The notes: generated by a model from the sequence alone, not told the origin. A stretch of 64,000 nt of DNA from Protonemura montana (GCA_947568835.1 OX387603.1:4686701-4750700); one strand, 5' to 3'; positions 35,552-48,343 are shown, counted from the stretch's first letter. Made by a program: numbers and translations.

Positions 35552-36401
35552 ACCTGGATAGGACATCGGATCCAGCCAGCTGATCTCAAATAACATGGAC
35601 AGAGCATAGGATCCAGCCAGCTGATCTCAAATAACATGGATAGAGCATAGGATCCAGCCAGCTGATCTCAAATAACCTGGATAGAGCATAGGATCCAGCC
35701 AGCTGATCTCAAATAACCTGGATAGAGCATAGGATCCAGTCAGCTGATCTAAAATAACCTGGATAGAGCATAGGATCCAGCCAGCTGATCTCAAATAACC
35801 TGGATAGAGCATAGGATCCAGCCAGCTGATCTCAAATAACATGGATAGAGCATAGGATTCAGCCAGCTGATCCCAAAATACCTACCGAACGGTTTGGCAT
35901 TTTGGAACTAACGGTTAGCGTTAGATCACCGAAGTTCAGCAACACTGCGCTGAGTCAGGTATTGGATTGGTGACCATCATACTCATGACCAGTTCTATTC
36001 GGGAGAGAGGCTGGAGGGATGAAATTTAGTACAGCAACTTCATTCACCTTGCTTATCAACCTCTCGACAGCATGGATTTGTGGAGGAATACCTCCCTTCA
36101 AGGCAATGTTAGGCTCATCATCATCCTCATCATCATCATCCACTCACTCACCGACGCCATTAGACCAGTGCCGCATGGCTAGACGTCAAAACAGTGCGTC
36201 GTTAAACAACACAAATCAATCAATAAAATAACCAGGATAGAGCATAGGATCCAGCCAGCTGATCTCAAATAACCTGGATAGAGCATAGGATCCAGCCAGC
36301 TGATCTCAAATAACAAGGATAGAGCATAGGATCCAGCCAGCTGATCTCAAATAACAAGGATAGAGCATAGGATCCAGCCAGCTGATCTCAAATAACCTGA
36401 T
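35552..36401. repeat. 41-bp minisatellite, array 2, split by a SINE
   Basis: Eight or so copies at 35552-35882 and about four more at 36231-36401, the same unit and orientation as at 593-1168. Between them sits a 342-base 5S-derived SINE. Confidence 0.96.
35883..36224 (+). mobile_element. 5S-derived SINE inserted in the 41-bp array
   Basis: Plus-strand order: ACCGAACGGTTTGGCATTTT, ATCACCGAAGTTCAGCAACA, GTATTGGATTGGTGACC, body with CTCTCGACAGCATGGATTTG and a (CAT)n patch, tail ACAGTGCGTCGTTAAACAAC and AATCAATCAAT. The flanks read AAAATACC and AAAATAACC, a probable target-site duplication taken from the unit's CAAATAACC. Confidence 0.9.
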
Positions 36402-38820
36402 AGCGGTTGCCTTTGAGGGACTTTGAAGCCAAAGCCGCCATCTTCAGAGTCCCTGATTTTGAGCTCTCTAATAGATGAGATGATACTTTGCCACAGCCGT
36501 ATGCATTATAACCGCATTAACCGTATGCATAGTGCAGTATATTTGAATTTGAATTCCACTTTAGATTTTATGGCAAGGAAATTGGCAATAAAATTGTATA
36601 TGATTTACAGTATATTCTCGCTGTCGAACAAAGCTATGGCCGAACACGGCCAGCCACTTCGTAATGTACACCCATTTCGTTGCGGTCTCGACTGATTAAA
36701 GTCGACGGAAACACCCTAGCGAGTGCACGGGGAATTAACCATTAGCATAATGGCGCATGCAAAAATAGGTGCTAACTCCCACCGCCTTCTAGTTTTAATG
36801 TGTAAAAGTGACGATGCAGGAACGACCACCTTGAGTATTGTGGCTGTCCGGTTAGGTTTTTTCGGGATTTGGTAAGTGCCAAGGAGGTTCCAGCCTCCTT
36901 GGTGAGTGCATATGTTTTGCTGCAATTTTTTGTATCCGAAATAAGTTCGTAATCAAGGACAAACGTTTTGTTTTGCTGATATGAATTTTTTTTATTTTTT
37001 TTTGTATTTACACACACCTAGAATGGCTGCAAACGATCTTCTTTTGAATGTCATTCCACTACAGGCTTTAAATTTAGTATTGGTGGTCAGTTTTGCGATT
37101 TCCAGTCAAAAATACTTGCGTCATTTCACCAAAATCAGGCTAAACTTCTTTTAAACTTGGTTTAGGCACAAGCTTTGGTATGCCCTAAATCAATGACAAC
37201 TTGCAGGGTAGTAATTTAAGACTACCACGCGAAGCGTATAGAATTACTTTAACAGTTTTGTCCGGTGCTATTTTCTTTGAATTCAAAGATTGATTAACAC
37301 TCCAAGATTTACTCAGGTGCTTTATTTGCATTATTTTCTGTATTGTTCATTTAGCGGTCGGTGCCAGTGATACTAATCATACCTACAGCCTCTGTATAAC
37401 GGGAGATTCCCGCTTGGGATCGACTGCATGTCTGTTGACCAATTGCCAGGCACCTAAAATGTCAAATAGACAATTACTAAATGCAGACTTTTTGCAAAAA
37501 ACGGCGGTGAGATCTGAAAAAAAATAGCATTTAAATATATATTTACAAGCCAGTTGTAGAATGGTTTTATTTTCAAAACTGGTGCTAAGGTTATATCAAT
37601 TAGGCATGTATCTAAAAGCCATAACGGCAGTGATATTTCTACATTCTACTGGCGTTTTACAATCTGTTTTTTAACTACTTTTAGTGATTGTAAAAAATGT
37701 GCTCAAAATATGATTACGTCATTGGCAAATGGTAACGGATCTTCATGTGTTTTTTTTGTTTTCTTACTTTTTGATTGATGTCAAATATCTCCTATTACAG
37801 TTTCTTGTCGCAGGCAATGGATGCCTCGACCTGCCACCAGTTTCTGTCTGTCCAGTGGAGATTACCATGCCATTCATTTGGATATGGATTTGACCGAGTT
37901 TTTGTCTTGTTCAATTTGACCCACAAGCGCTAATTTAGGCGTTTAGTATCCATGCTAATTTATGAAATGTTTATCGTAAAATTGGTCCATACCATCACAG
38001 AAAACGCTCACGATTTGCTAGGTCTTAAACATAATATCATCCTCTTTTTTTTTTTTATTGCGAAAACATTTTGGCTTATTTCTTGGTAATGTCCGTCAAT
38101 GTTTGATCTACGGTGCGCAATAGGGGAGAGTGAAACGGAGGCGTACCAATTTAGAATGTCCGGCTAAAAAATAACGGCCAGTTAAAGTCTCTTCTCCAAG
38201 GTAACAGACAATCAGATGTCTGCATTTCCATCTTAACCGGACGCTATTTTTGTAACTGGAGATTGTTAAACTGACCACAATGCAGCGTGAATAAAATTAA
38301 CATAGATATATGAATGTGCATCAAGTTTTGGATGCAGATAGTGCAAGTTGTTGAAAGTTACAATAAATTGCAGTCGTCTAAGCTTTATGATGTTGGTTGC
38401 GTCTTATTTTAATATTTTTTAAATTTACAAACAGCATCGCCTGTAATTCCTTGTACAGTGCTCGTTACACCTGCGTGCAGACATCTGGTCATGAGCGGGA
38501 CTTTTTGTCTTAACTTGCAGACGTTCGGGTAAACGACGTTGCAACCAGACCTTGATCAACGTGGCCGTCAATATGGACAACAAATTCAAATTCGGTCATC
38601 TTTTTTAATGATCTGGCGAAGTCAGGGAATACCTTGGCGGCCACAGCCAAAGTACGTCCGAATGTTTCAACAAAAAAACATCTAAAGCAGATTTTTTTTT
38701 CAATGTCATCTTTCAAAAAGGACTTGATAAGAGGAATGTTACCATTTTTACACTGCTCATGACCTCACAAGCAACTTCTTGTCTGTGGAGGAGGAACAAT
38801 GGCAGCATGTGGGGGCGATT
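36402..38820. other. Intergenic, no gene recognised
   Basis: Nothing supported except a partial dispersed-repeat copy at 37560-37630 (AAAACTGGTGCTAAGG). Confidence 0.5.
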
Positions 38821-38825
38821 GAGGT

Positions 38826-39040
38826 ATGTGGTGATCGAACCTGGGACCTTTAGGATGCAAGACAGACTCAGATCTAGGATGGCCGGCTTCCAGGATCGAA
38901 CCTGAGACCTCCAGAATGTAAAGATAGACTAAGAAGCAGGATTGCCGGCTACCAGGATCGAACCTGGAGCCTTCATAAGGCCAGGCAGGCAAAGTGCTTT
39001 CTCGGCCAGGATGGCCGGCCACCAGGATCGGACACACCTG
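38826..39040 (-). repeat. Tandem tRNA-B-box-like modules, 4 copies
   Basis: GATCGAACC (GGTTCGATC on the minus strand, a Pol III B-box core) occurs at 38833, 38894 and 38956, with GATCGGAC at 39026. The modules share GGCCGGC-(T/C)-CCAGGATCGAAC and are 61-70 bases apart. A single similar module is at 47340-47400. Confidence 0.7.
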
Positions 39041-41270
39041 ACGAGAGATTCCTACCGAGCAAAAACACAGCATCCCGGAAAGGGCAGGGTTTTCTCATGA
39101 GATATTCTAATTTTAAATCTCGATCTTACCTACGCACGTCACAACATTCACGTTGACGCAACTTCTAAGCCGTTTAAATTGCGTTTTCTTTTTAATTTTT
39201 GTTTCATTCCAAGGGCGGACTCGCGATCTTACAGGTTATCAAGTGCTAACTTGTTTAGTGCTAAATTTAAACCTGCGTTAAATAACTATTACCGCGACTG
39301 CTACATACCGAAGCGTGAGCCCGCACTTTATTCGCATGAAAAAACGGCAGTGAAGGATGGCGTCTTCTTGCCATGCTTGTTTTGCAAACTGCTTTGCATT
39401 CGTCAAGACTTGCTAGTGAACATTGTACGCGTTGGCCAGTAGAACCTCCCCAGTAGACGGCTGTATTCAAGTGCATAACTTTTCATCAAATAGCTGTTTC
39501 AATAATGTACAAATGTGAATTTACTCCAGTCGCAAAGACTTAAGACAGCATTGACCTTAAGGGATATGGTGACATCTAGTAGACTCTGTGACCATTTGCA
39601 AAGCTTGGTCAGATCTTACAATCTTAGGTTCATCTTATAATTGCCAGCTAAGAAGGTAATCAGGTCGCACATGGCATATCATTATTGACCGCACTCAATA
39701 AGAGTTTGATCTAAAATTTAGACATCAAATTAGAGGTGATGTTTCGTCTGTCCCATCACCGTTACAAATCTTTGTCTTAGGCAAATTTTATGAGAAAATA
39801 AAAGCTAAGTGTGTCTCAATAAACTTGATCTGATTTCATGATCTGCCAAAGCTCAAGCGTAAATAAAAATTCTTTGCCCACGTCACCTGATGCGGACGTA
39901 TGCTCTCGAGTAGGAAAGAAGCAAGAAATGGCCCGTCGAAAACCTGCTGCAAAACACCTTTCTACACAAAACTTGAAGCGATTCAGAAGCAGGCTCGCAG
40001 TTTGCGCAATTTGATACTTGTAATTTAATCAGTTTCAAATAAATCAGGGCATTTTTTTGTCATGTCGTTTGCGGCACTTTCGGAAAGAACGCGCTATGAT
40101 ACAATACGGGTTTTATGTCTGTAGCCAAGATCAATCACCCTTAATCAATGTCGATGCCTGTCCTGGCAGTGCGCACGCCTTTGAGTGCATTTTTCAAACG
40201 CACTTTCATTGGTTGCATCATTCCAATTAGCAGAGATACGCGAGATTGTTTCAACTTTTTAGAGATGCATGAAATCGATTACTTTGCGGGGTTTTTCTTT
40301 GTGTATTCGGTCTTAATTTCTATCATGTTATTTCGCATGACACGTCATTCCAATGAAATCACGAGGAAACCCCAGGCAGTGAAACCCCATTTGAAAAATT
40401 GTTAGCAACTTTAATGGAAATGCACACTTGCCGCTAACAGGTCTGCTATGAAATACCAACCTCTCTCTACAAAACAAAGGCTCTACAGTCTTGTTAGCAG
40501 AAACCTTTGCAGAGATCTGTCTGATGAGGGACACTGGCATCTCATTTTCCCAACCCTCTTTCAAGGGACTGCAAACTTTTAACGAGTGAACTTAGTGCAC
40601 CTATAGGTGCTGACATGCCAGGGTGAAACGCACTGTAAGCGTCTCGGCAGTCACACAAATCTTGAGACACAGCGACGAGACGTTCAATGAAATTGATTAC
40701 GCACACTGCATGTATGTGCCGTGGAGCTGTTAATATTTGCCATGATTTTTGCACCGTCATCTGCATGGTCCTCTCGTCGCTCTGTGGCCGGCCGCTCGAG
40801 CGGATGCATCGATTGAATTACGCTGTAACCGCTCGATTTCGCGACTCGGTTGCGAACCAGTGCCTTATGGACGCATTGCACTGGTTAACGACCTCAGTCT
40901 TCGTATGGGTGTCCTGTGTTTTTCCTTGCAAGCTTCAAATCAAGTGGAAACCTCGCGGTCATTAGCGAGAGAAGTGGAAAGAACTAATTAATGGCAACTC
41001 ATTTATTGGGGTACACACCCGTCCGAGTCCCAATCTGCAATACACATTGGACAGTGACATAAAAATACCTTTTTTCTACAGCTATAGATTGTCATTAGTT
41101 GCTGATCAACGGGGAACCGCATGTGATGAACACGACCAGGGCTCTTGCACTGGATGGGGAACAAGAAATTCAACTGCAGACTCGATATCTTTCTAGCTAC
41201 AAAGATTTTAATAATTACGATACAGAATGTTTTACGTTTTTTCACATGTTAACCAATTTAGCGACTTGGT
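39041..41270. other. Intergenic, no gene recognised
   Basis: Short overlapping frames on both strands only. Confidence 0.5.
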
Positions 41271-41271
41271 A

Positions 41272-41345
41272 ACACCGATTCCCATCCGATAGAGGTTAAG
41301 CAACACCCATCAAAGTCATCCTTTGGAGGGGTGACCACCGAGAGT
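41272..41345 (+). repeat. 5S-like fragment
   Basis: GAGGTTAAGCAACACCCATC followed by GGAGGGGTGACCACCGAGAG keeps 5S box A and box C order. Confidence 0.45.
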
Positions 41346-41403
41346 AAGAAACAGCACCTTTTCACCCATCTATCAACCCCAGCCATTCACCCAACACACT
41401 ACA

Positions 41404-41428
41404 CGACCACACACACACACACACACAT
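41404..41428. repeat. (AC)n microsatellite
   Basis: A run of alternating A and C of about 20-25 bases. Confidence 0.9.
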
Positions 41429-41861
41429 CGAAAACAAAAACAAACCCATAACCATTCTATCCCAACGCGAACACCCAACCACCTCCTCGACTCGATGCAC
41501 TGTTGCTTAACCGCGCGAAACACATGCTTCACAACAGCCGTGACCAACCCATTACGCGTGTTACAACACAGACAACGCGCAAGGAAGGATAGCCTTGTCC
41601 GAACCGTGTTGACGCCTCGATGGACGCTGTCGGACCGCACCGATTGACTTTCTCCTGGTTCGCCGCGCAGCTACCGTCAATTGGATCGACATCAATTCCA
41701 CTCAGCTGCCTTGCCAAGGTCACTCGTGCCTCTTCTTCGCTGTCCCAACGCGACGGGACGTGTCCTAGGCGACCGTAATGCAACCGACTCGGTTAAACGG
41801 TTGCGAATTTGCTACTCTAGGTTGCACACACTGCGTATGAGTTACGGGCCGATTTATTGCC

Positions 41862-41912
41862 TCAGGTTAAGCAACGCTGGCCCAGATCGCATGTTGGATG
41901 GGTGACCGCCAT
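41862..41912 (+). repeat. 5S-like fragment
   Basis: AGGTTAAGCAACGCTGGCCC and TGTTGGATGGGTGACCGCC are a close match to the 5S internal promoter region. The 5' and 3' ends of 5S are absent. Confidence 0.6.
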
Positions 41913-42191
41913 GCAAGCTAGCAATTATTTTCAGGAGAGATTTCGGTTGTGGCCGTGAGAATTTTTACACATTGCGACAGCAAGGACTGGTCTGATGAAG
42001 CAGCATTGACTGATGAAGTCTTTAGACAGCTGAGCTAGTTACGTGACGACACCTTTGGCTTATCTCGGCTGCCTGCTAGGCTAGGCTAGCTTCGTAGACC
42101 GGCGAAATCTCAGCGAATAGATCAGTAGCATAGAAAACAAAATTTCGTTCATGGTTGCCAGGAGATCGCGTAGAAAATCAGTGCCAAAGTG

Positions 42192-42262
42192 GGAAATTTA
42201 GTTGTCCTTTACTTCGCATTCAAAACCCATTTCAAATAGTTTTTGTTTAACGCAGTGCCGTT
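42192..42262 (+). repeat. Partial copy of the fold-back arm / dispersed repeat
   Basis: TTTAGTTGTCCTTTACTTCG, CATTCAAAACCCATTTCAAA matches the right arm of the inverted repeat at 14882-14947 and runs into the CCCATTTCAAAT family. Confidence 0.8.
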
Positions 42263-43039
42263 CAACGAATGAAGAATAGTGCTTGCACGATATATTCCAA
42301 AAGATATTGTTCTAAACTATTTATCCATTTCACTGGTTCAAACGTCGATTTTTCTGCATATCTGAATCATAAAGCGCCAATATGGCCGCTTGCTTGTGCA
42401 TACCAATCCAACTGTCAGTTGGTGCTACTCGTCTGTCACCATGAATGCGATGGGTTGGCGCCGGATTCGGTCATCTGATAGCAACATCACGTTTGCTTTG
42501 CCAACAGCGACGGGTGCCTGCAACGATACAAATTGGGACGATCTATACTCTGTCCCATTTCAAGGGGAGCTGATTGTGCGTGCAGCATGCGTCGTTCGAC
42601 TCTAGGTTGTAGTTTTAATTGTGGTTCACTTTGTTAGTGCCGCTAGATTATACTGAAAGTGGTGGGAATTTTGCGAAATAGTTGATGCTAGCAGGGGTCA
42701 AGCGTGAACTGATCTTGATAAAGATTTACGTTTTATGCATATAACATTTGGGTGTTTTTCAAGGTCATTCGGTCTACGCATGGGAAATACAAAAAAAAAT
42801 TTGAAGGAAACGATAAAAATCTAAAGTTACCTTTTGAGTTTGTTTACAAACTCCGCACACTTATTAGTGTTGTTATTTATTTCACATTTCGGGATAAGTC
42901 TTGATATTCTAAGCCTGTTGCCCAGCATGCTACACCAACTTCATTCACTACGCGAGATACAAGTGGGCATCAAGATAAAATCTAAACTTTTTAAACGCTT
43001 ACGTTAAAAACCAACTAATTGCGCATCTAAAATCTCTAG

Positions 43040-43150
43040 CGGTGGAACTACGACTGCGTGCGGCAGCACAACTTTTTGCAGAGCAATCTCGTCAGCATCA
43101 TCGAGCAAATGAGCACTTTGCTCGGAGATCCGGGTTCAAGTCTTGTCTCG
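43040..43150 (+). repeat. tRNA-like fragment with B box
   Basis: GATCCGGGTTCAAGTCTTG fits a Pol III B box. No complete tRNA structure was found. Probably a SINE head. Confidence 0.3.
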
Positions 43151-43291
43151 GACAAATAGATGAGATTCTTCAACGTGGCATGAGCAAGGTTTAGCAACAG
43201 ATTTTATGATAAACCTGCACTGTCGGTAATTGTTTTGAGTCCATTCTCTCAGAGGTGCTTACATGCCATCTGGTCTTGCACCACGCTGAGC

Positions 43292-44184
43292 AGCGGACAC
43301 TCGCCGTCGCTTCTGTGCTGGACATTCCGTGACAGGGCGCTTGTTTCACTCCACGCAAAGGAGCGGACACTCGCCGTCGCTTCTGTGCTGGACATTCCGT
43401 GACAGGGTGCTTGTTTCGCTCCACGCAAAGGAGCGGACACTCGCCGTCGCCTCTGTACTGGACATTCCGTGACAGGGTGCTTGTTTCGCTCCACGCAAAG
43501 GAGCGGACACTCGCCGTCGCCTCTGTGCTGGACATTCCGTGACAGGGTGCTTGTTTCACTCCACGCAAAGGAGCGGACACTCGCCGTCGCCTCTGTGCTG
43601 GACATTCCGTGACAGGGTGCTTGTTTCACTCCACGCAAAGAAGCAGACACTCGCCGTCGCCTCTGTGCTGGACATTCCGTGACAGGGTGCTTGTTTCACT
43701 CCACGCAAAGGAGCGGACACTCGCCGTCACCTCTGTGCTGGACATTCCGTGACAGGGTGCTTGTTTCGCTCCACGCAAAGGAGCGGACACTCGCCGTCGC
43801 CTCTGTACTGGACATTCCGTGACAGGGTGCTTGTTTCGCTCCACGCAAAGGAGCGGACACTCGCCGTCGCCTCTGTGCTGGACATTCCGTGACAGGGTGC
43901 TTGTTTCACTCCACGCAAAGGAGCGGACACTCGCCGTCGCCTCTGTGCTGGACATTCCATGACAGGGTGCTTGTTTCGCTCCACGCAAAGGAGCGGACAC
44001 TCGCCGTCGCCTCTATGCTGGACATTCCATGACAGGGTGCTTGTTTCGCTCCACGCAAAGGAGCGGACACTCGCCGTCGCCTCTGTGCTGGAAATTCCGT
44101 GACAGGGTGCTTGTTTCACTCCACGCAAAGGAGCGGACACTCGCCGTCGCCTCTGTGCTGGACATTCCGTGACAGGGTGCTTGG
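43292..44184. repeat. 70-bp minisatellite, array 2 (about 12.7 copies)
   Basis: Same unit and orientation as array 1 (27083-27624) with different flanks. Copies differ at a few positions (for example CACTCC/CGCTCC). The minus strand has no stop in any frame across the unit; because 70 is not a multiple of 3 this gives a 70-residue super-repeat, an artefact of composition. Confidence 0.97.
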
Positions 44185-44575
44185 GACTTTTTTTAGTCCG
44201 CCTGGAGATGACCTTGCAGACGGCGTACCACCCCGTGGCTACCTTGCTCTATGTCCGCGTCAGCAGAGGAGCACGCTGTTGCACACTGCCACTTTGATCT
44301 TGCGTCAAGTTCTCGGATCGTGACAAAAGATCGTCAGCTATTACTAATGGATAAATTACATAACCTCACTCTCCTACTTTTTTCCTCAGTAACTTGTTGA
44401 CTTGATATAGAAGTATATATAGTGAGGTAACTCTGTTTTGACCGGAGGACATTTGAGATGTCTCCACGCTGCAGCCCCGTAGACATCGGAATGATTGGCT
44501 AATGACGCGGAATCACGTAGGTTCGTAGTTCCATTGCAGTTAGTGAGCGATATCGCTTGGTCTTCTTGCGGCTCT
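44185..44575. other. Intergenic, no gene recognised
   Basis: No supported feature between the 70-bp array and the next SINE. Confidence 0.5.
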
Positions 44576-44993
44576 GATTGATTGATCAGTGGTGTGTAAC
44601 GACGCACAGTTTCGACCACGCGCCCTGTGGCACTAGTCTAATTGCGCCTATAAATAAGTGGATGATGATAAGGATGCTAATTAACCTAACCTAGCCTAGA
44701 AGAGAAACCCGGTGCCGGCACGTAGCATCTACGGTCGAAGAGCACCAAGAGGACCACCGGCTTATCGTCCCTTCCGTAGGACGGTACAACGCGAACAACA
44801 GGATTCCTCCACAAATCCATGCTGTCGAGAGGTTGATTAAGTGAATAAAGTTGCTGAATTGCTGCACCTGTCTTCTGAAGAAAACTGGTCACATGTATGA
44901 CTGTCACTCATCCAATACCTGACTCAGCGCAGTGTTGCTTAACTTCGGTGATCTCATGAGGATCGGTTTTCCAACACGACAAACTGTTCGATC
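44576..44993 (-). mobile_element. 5S-derived SINE, long form
   Basis: Minus-strand head with ACCGAAGTTAAGCAACACTG and a GGTATTGGATGAGTGAC box C; body with CTCTCGACAGCATGGATTTG; tail GTGCGTCGTTACACACC. Compared with the 28.4 and 35.9 kb copies it carries about 70 extra bases (GGTGGTCCTCTTGGTGCTCT region on the minus strand). The ends are approximate. Confidence 0.82.
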
Positions 44994-45564
44994 TTGATTT
45001 TGTTCATGTAAGGGATTGCGTGCTGGGAGGGGATGCTTGCCCTCTGTGCCCTTCCATTCCAGGATAGCCTGGTTCCGATCGACAGCTGCATTTAGTCCAC
45101 GAAGACAGGAACGGAGTGCAGCATTTTATCCCTTGGTCATGCTTTGTACGTTATTAGACCAGAGGTAGGCCTACCGACCGTCTCTTGTCTTTCATTAACG
45201 GTCAGTTACTTGGCATTACGAAGTTTAAAACATGGAAACCATTAACCCAGTTCAACGTATCCCGGCCGGCTTGATAGGAAAACATTATTTGTGCGCCACT
45301 TGGAAACGGTGGATATAAAAAACGGCAAACAACGACATAACCACGCTGTCGAAACTCCCCAAAGATATTGTCGCACACAGTTGCGATTGCCGGCAATAGG
45401 TCAAGGTCCCTTCTGTGTCTCTGCGCATGCCTTAACACTAGTCCGTCATCGATGCAAACGCACTGGACACTGAACAGGTTTACCAATCAGGTGCCATGGT
45501 TTGGCCCGACAGCGACTAGAATGCAGCCTGCAGGAGGATAGCGTTGGCACACGAAATTATGCTG

Positions 45565-46035
45565 TCCCCGTGGAGTTGGTCTGATGGAGTCGGTAAATGG
45601 TTGGGTGAAAATATACATAATTCAGTCTAGAAATTTAGGGAAAACCTGGCACCGGCACGTAGCCTACTACTGTCGAGGAGCCCCAAACGGGACCACCGGC
45701 TTAGCGGCCCTTCCGAAAGATGGTACAACGTGAACAACAGGATTCCTCTACATATCCATGCTGTCGAGAGATTGATATGCAAGGCGAGTGAAGTTACGGT
45801 ACCAACTTTTATCCCACCAACCTCTCTCCCGTACATAGCTGGTAACTCATCCAATACCTGACCCGGTGCAGTGTTACTTATAACCTTGGTGATCTCACAA
45901 GAACCGGTGTTTTCAACACGCCAAACCGTTCGGCGGTCTCCCATCCAATAACTAACCCATTGCAATGTTGCTTGACTTCGATGATCTCACGAGGACCTGT
46001 GTTTCAAGAAAGTCTAACCGTTCAATGCAGGTACT
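45565..46035 (-). mobile_element. 5S-derived SINE, long form with two tandem heads
   Basis: Same body as the 44.6 kb copy, including the extra segment, but two 5S-like heads in tandem (about 45850-45930 and 45935-46025). Each has GAGATCA--GAAGTYAAGCAAC in minus-strand sense. The tail is degraded. Confidence 0.8.
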
Positions 46036-48322
46036 GATCTGCCCGGCGACTTAAAGTGATTACAGGGAGTCAAAGTACAATGATAGCACCTATTGACTAC
46101 CTCGATGGCATGGGTGTTAGGAGCTAGTAAACCCTGTGCCAACTCGTATGGCTTGAGTCACTGACACACTGTACTCATTGATGCCGGCCGATGAAGCTAG
46201 CCTAACCTCTTAAGATGCGGAGGGTGCGCCTGGTGCCTCGTTACTTTGACCTTTACCGGTACCGAGACAAACGTTGTCCCCTTCTGACGAAACGATGAAA
46301 GTTAGCATCATTAACCAATCACTCGACAATTGACCAGCGCCCCAGGGCCGTTAGTGGTAACGATCCTGTGAAATATCCCGGCGATGGCCATGGCTTTGCC
46401 GGTCGACACTGACGGTAAATCGGCGTGCGTTGTCTGCAGACACAATCGTGTCCTCGTGCCGGCGGTCACCAGTGGAGAGCGCGCGTTGCGTAAGACGCGA
46501 TGCCCGCGACACTGGTCTTAAAAGGCGAAACGGGCCAATAGCAGCAGGTTTCACACCGACTCGTGTTCTGAGATGAATGGCGAATTTTCTGACTTGCGTC
46601 ATCGAGGGTCAACATACCTTCGGTTGGGTGCTGTGGAATTACCTGGCACTTATCTTATGGGTTACCACTAAATGAGATGCCTAAATTTAGGTATTTTTCG
46701 GTCCGAATTCTTTAAAATAAATAGACTGGAGTGTCTTCTTGTTTAGAAACATGCGGTTGGTACTTGCAATTGTTTTTACAACGTATTTGAGGGTTAAAGT
46801 GTTTCAAATGGTCGTTGTTAGACCGCTTCAGAGGAATCTTTGCTTAATGTCTTCAGTTAGGCGTCTGGAAATAATATCAATTCCAGGATGTCAATCGACT
46901 TTTACTGTTGGCGCTTCAGCTGATGAAAAGCGCTTGGCTTGGTCGTCGCGAATGAGGAAGTCAGGATGTGATTTTAATTGTCATGCTCATCTTGGTGTCC
47001 ATGCACGCGATCAATTACTCGATCCTCTCCCCGTGTGAAATTAGACGGGGCACGAAATGAGGGTTTTTATCTGATCTCACTCCGCGAAATGCCATAAAGT
47101 CCAAGGCGACATGTGCTTAGGTACAAGTGCTTGCAATACTTGTTAGCCTACAAAATATGTTTTACCTTTCGAAACAATCGGTATAATTGGGACAGAAGTC
47201 AACCTGGAGCATATATTTATTAATTTATTTCGCGTTTATGCGAACAGTTCGTGAAATCATTTAGTAATTTTTCAATCGTGCATTGTTGCTAAAAACCTTT
47301 GCAAGTTATTACAGCTGGAATGCGCGGAAATTCAGCTGCAAGGATAGCCGGTCACCGGGATCGAACCGTAGACCGCAAGGCTGAACACTCACACACCAAC
47401 TCTGAACGAAATCAGAGTTAACTATCATCAAGTATTTGCTGTTTGGTATTTGCCTTACGATTAAGGTCGTGTAGGAAAAACTATTAAATGTCCAGTTGTC
47501 GGAAGGACAGTGTTTAATGCAAGACCTAGCAGTGAGGACATTCCGTCGTTCTGTTTCGATGTCATCTTGTGGTGTACCTTCTTTTTCCTCCACCATTCCA
47601 GACGCCATCAACAACGACGCAGTTATTTGTTATCCGAACTTCACGATGCCCTCAGAAGAGTGAACAAAAGTCTGGCCACTGTGACAATAAACCAACCAAA
47701 TAAATCAATTACCTTTCGTTTCCATGGAACAAATGTGTTTGGAGGCGGTACACACTGTACTAAACCTACACCGAAAACTAATAAACCTCGCCGACCAACT
47801 TGATGAATGCCGACTGTCAACCTTGCCTCTAGCAAGATGCAAGACAACGACGCAAGACTACTGCCATATAACGCTGTAACAATCTGTTACCAGATAATTT
47901 GCCAGAGTGTCTATTGGCCCATAAAATCCCGGATGCCCAGCGGGGGGCCGCAATTCTGGTTAACTTTACAAGAAATCAAGTTAAAGAATTTTCGCGTATT
48001 TAAATTTATTTGTCAGCTGCGCCAGTGGCGAGCCTGCCCCCGACTTTGAAGGAGGTCTGTTGCCTAAGATAAATTTGAGAACCTCGGAGAATTTTATTGC
48101 TGGCATTATTATGGGAGGCAAAAGATATGGTAATTTTTGTTTATCTTGTAAAATAGAAATCAACGGACCCTGGAAAAACGAACGAACAACAGAGACCGTG
48201 TCTGAAGGAATTTCAAATTTAAACCCGAATATCTTTAAAACAAAACTATTGCAAGGCCTAATTTGGAACGAAATTTCATGTTGAAAGAAAGAAGATCCTT
48301 TTTTACCTGTGTGACTTTGGAA
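46036..48322. other. Intergenic, no gene recognised
   Basis: Includes a GC-richer patch at about 46330-46600 and a single tRNA-B-box-like module at 47340-47400 (CCGGGATCGAACCG). No exon is supported. Confidence 0.45.
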
Positions 48323-48343
48323 GGGGGGGGGGGGGGGGGGGGG
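48323..48343. repeat. Poly-G run, 21 bases
   Basis: An uninterrupted run of G on the + strand; it can form G-quadruplexes. The length may be imprecise. Confidence 0.95.

Noticed and set aside
35627..35842. Minus-strand repeat frame over the 41-bp array
   Set aside because: It is the 41-bp minisatellite translated; no gene features.
41990..42030. Hammerhead-ribozyme-like CTGATGA motifs
   Set aside because: No GAAA core or closing helices were found nearby.
43191..44140. Long stop-free frames on the minus strand over the 70-bp arrays (also 26964-27721)
   Set aside because: They are products of a stop-free 70-bp tandem unit read through all three frames. There is no start context, splice support or domain.
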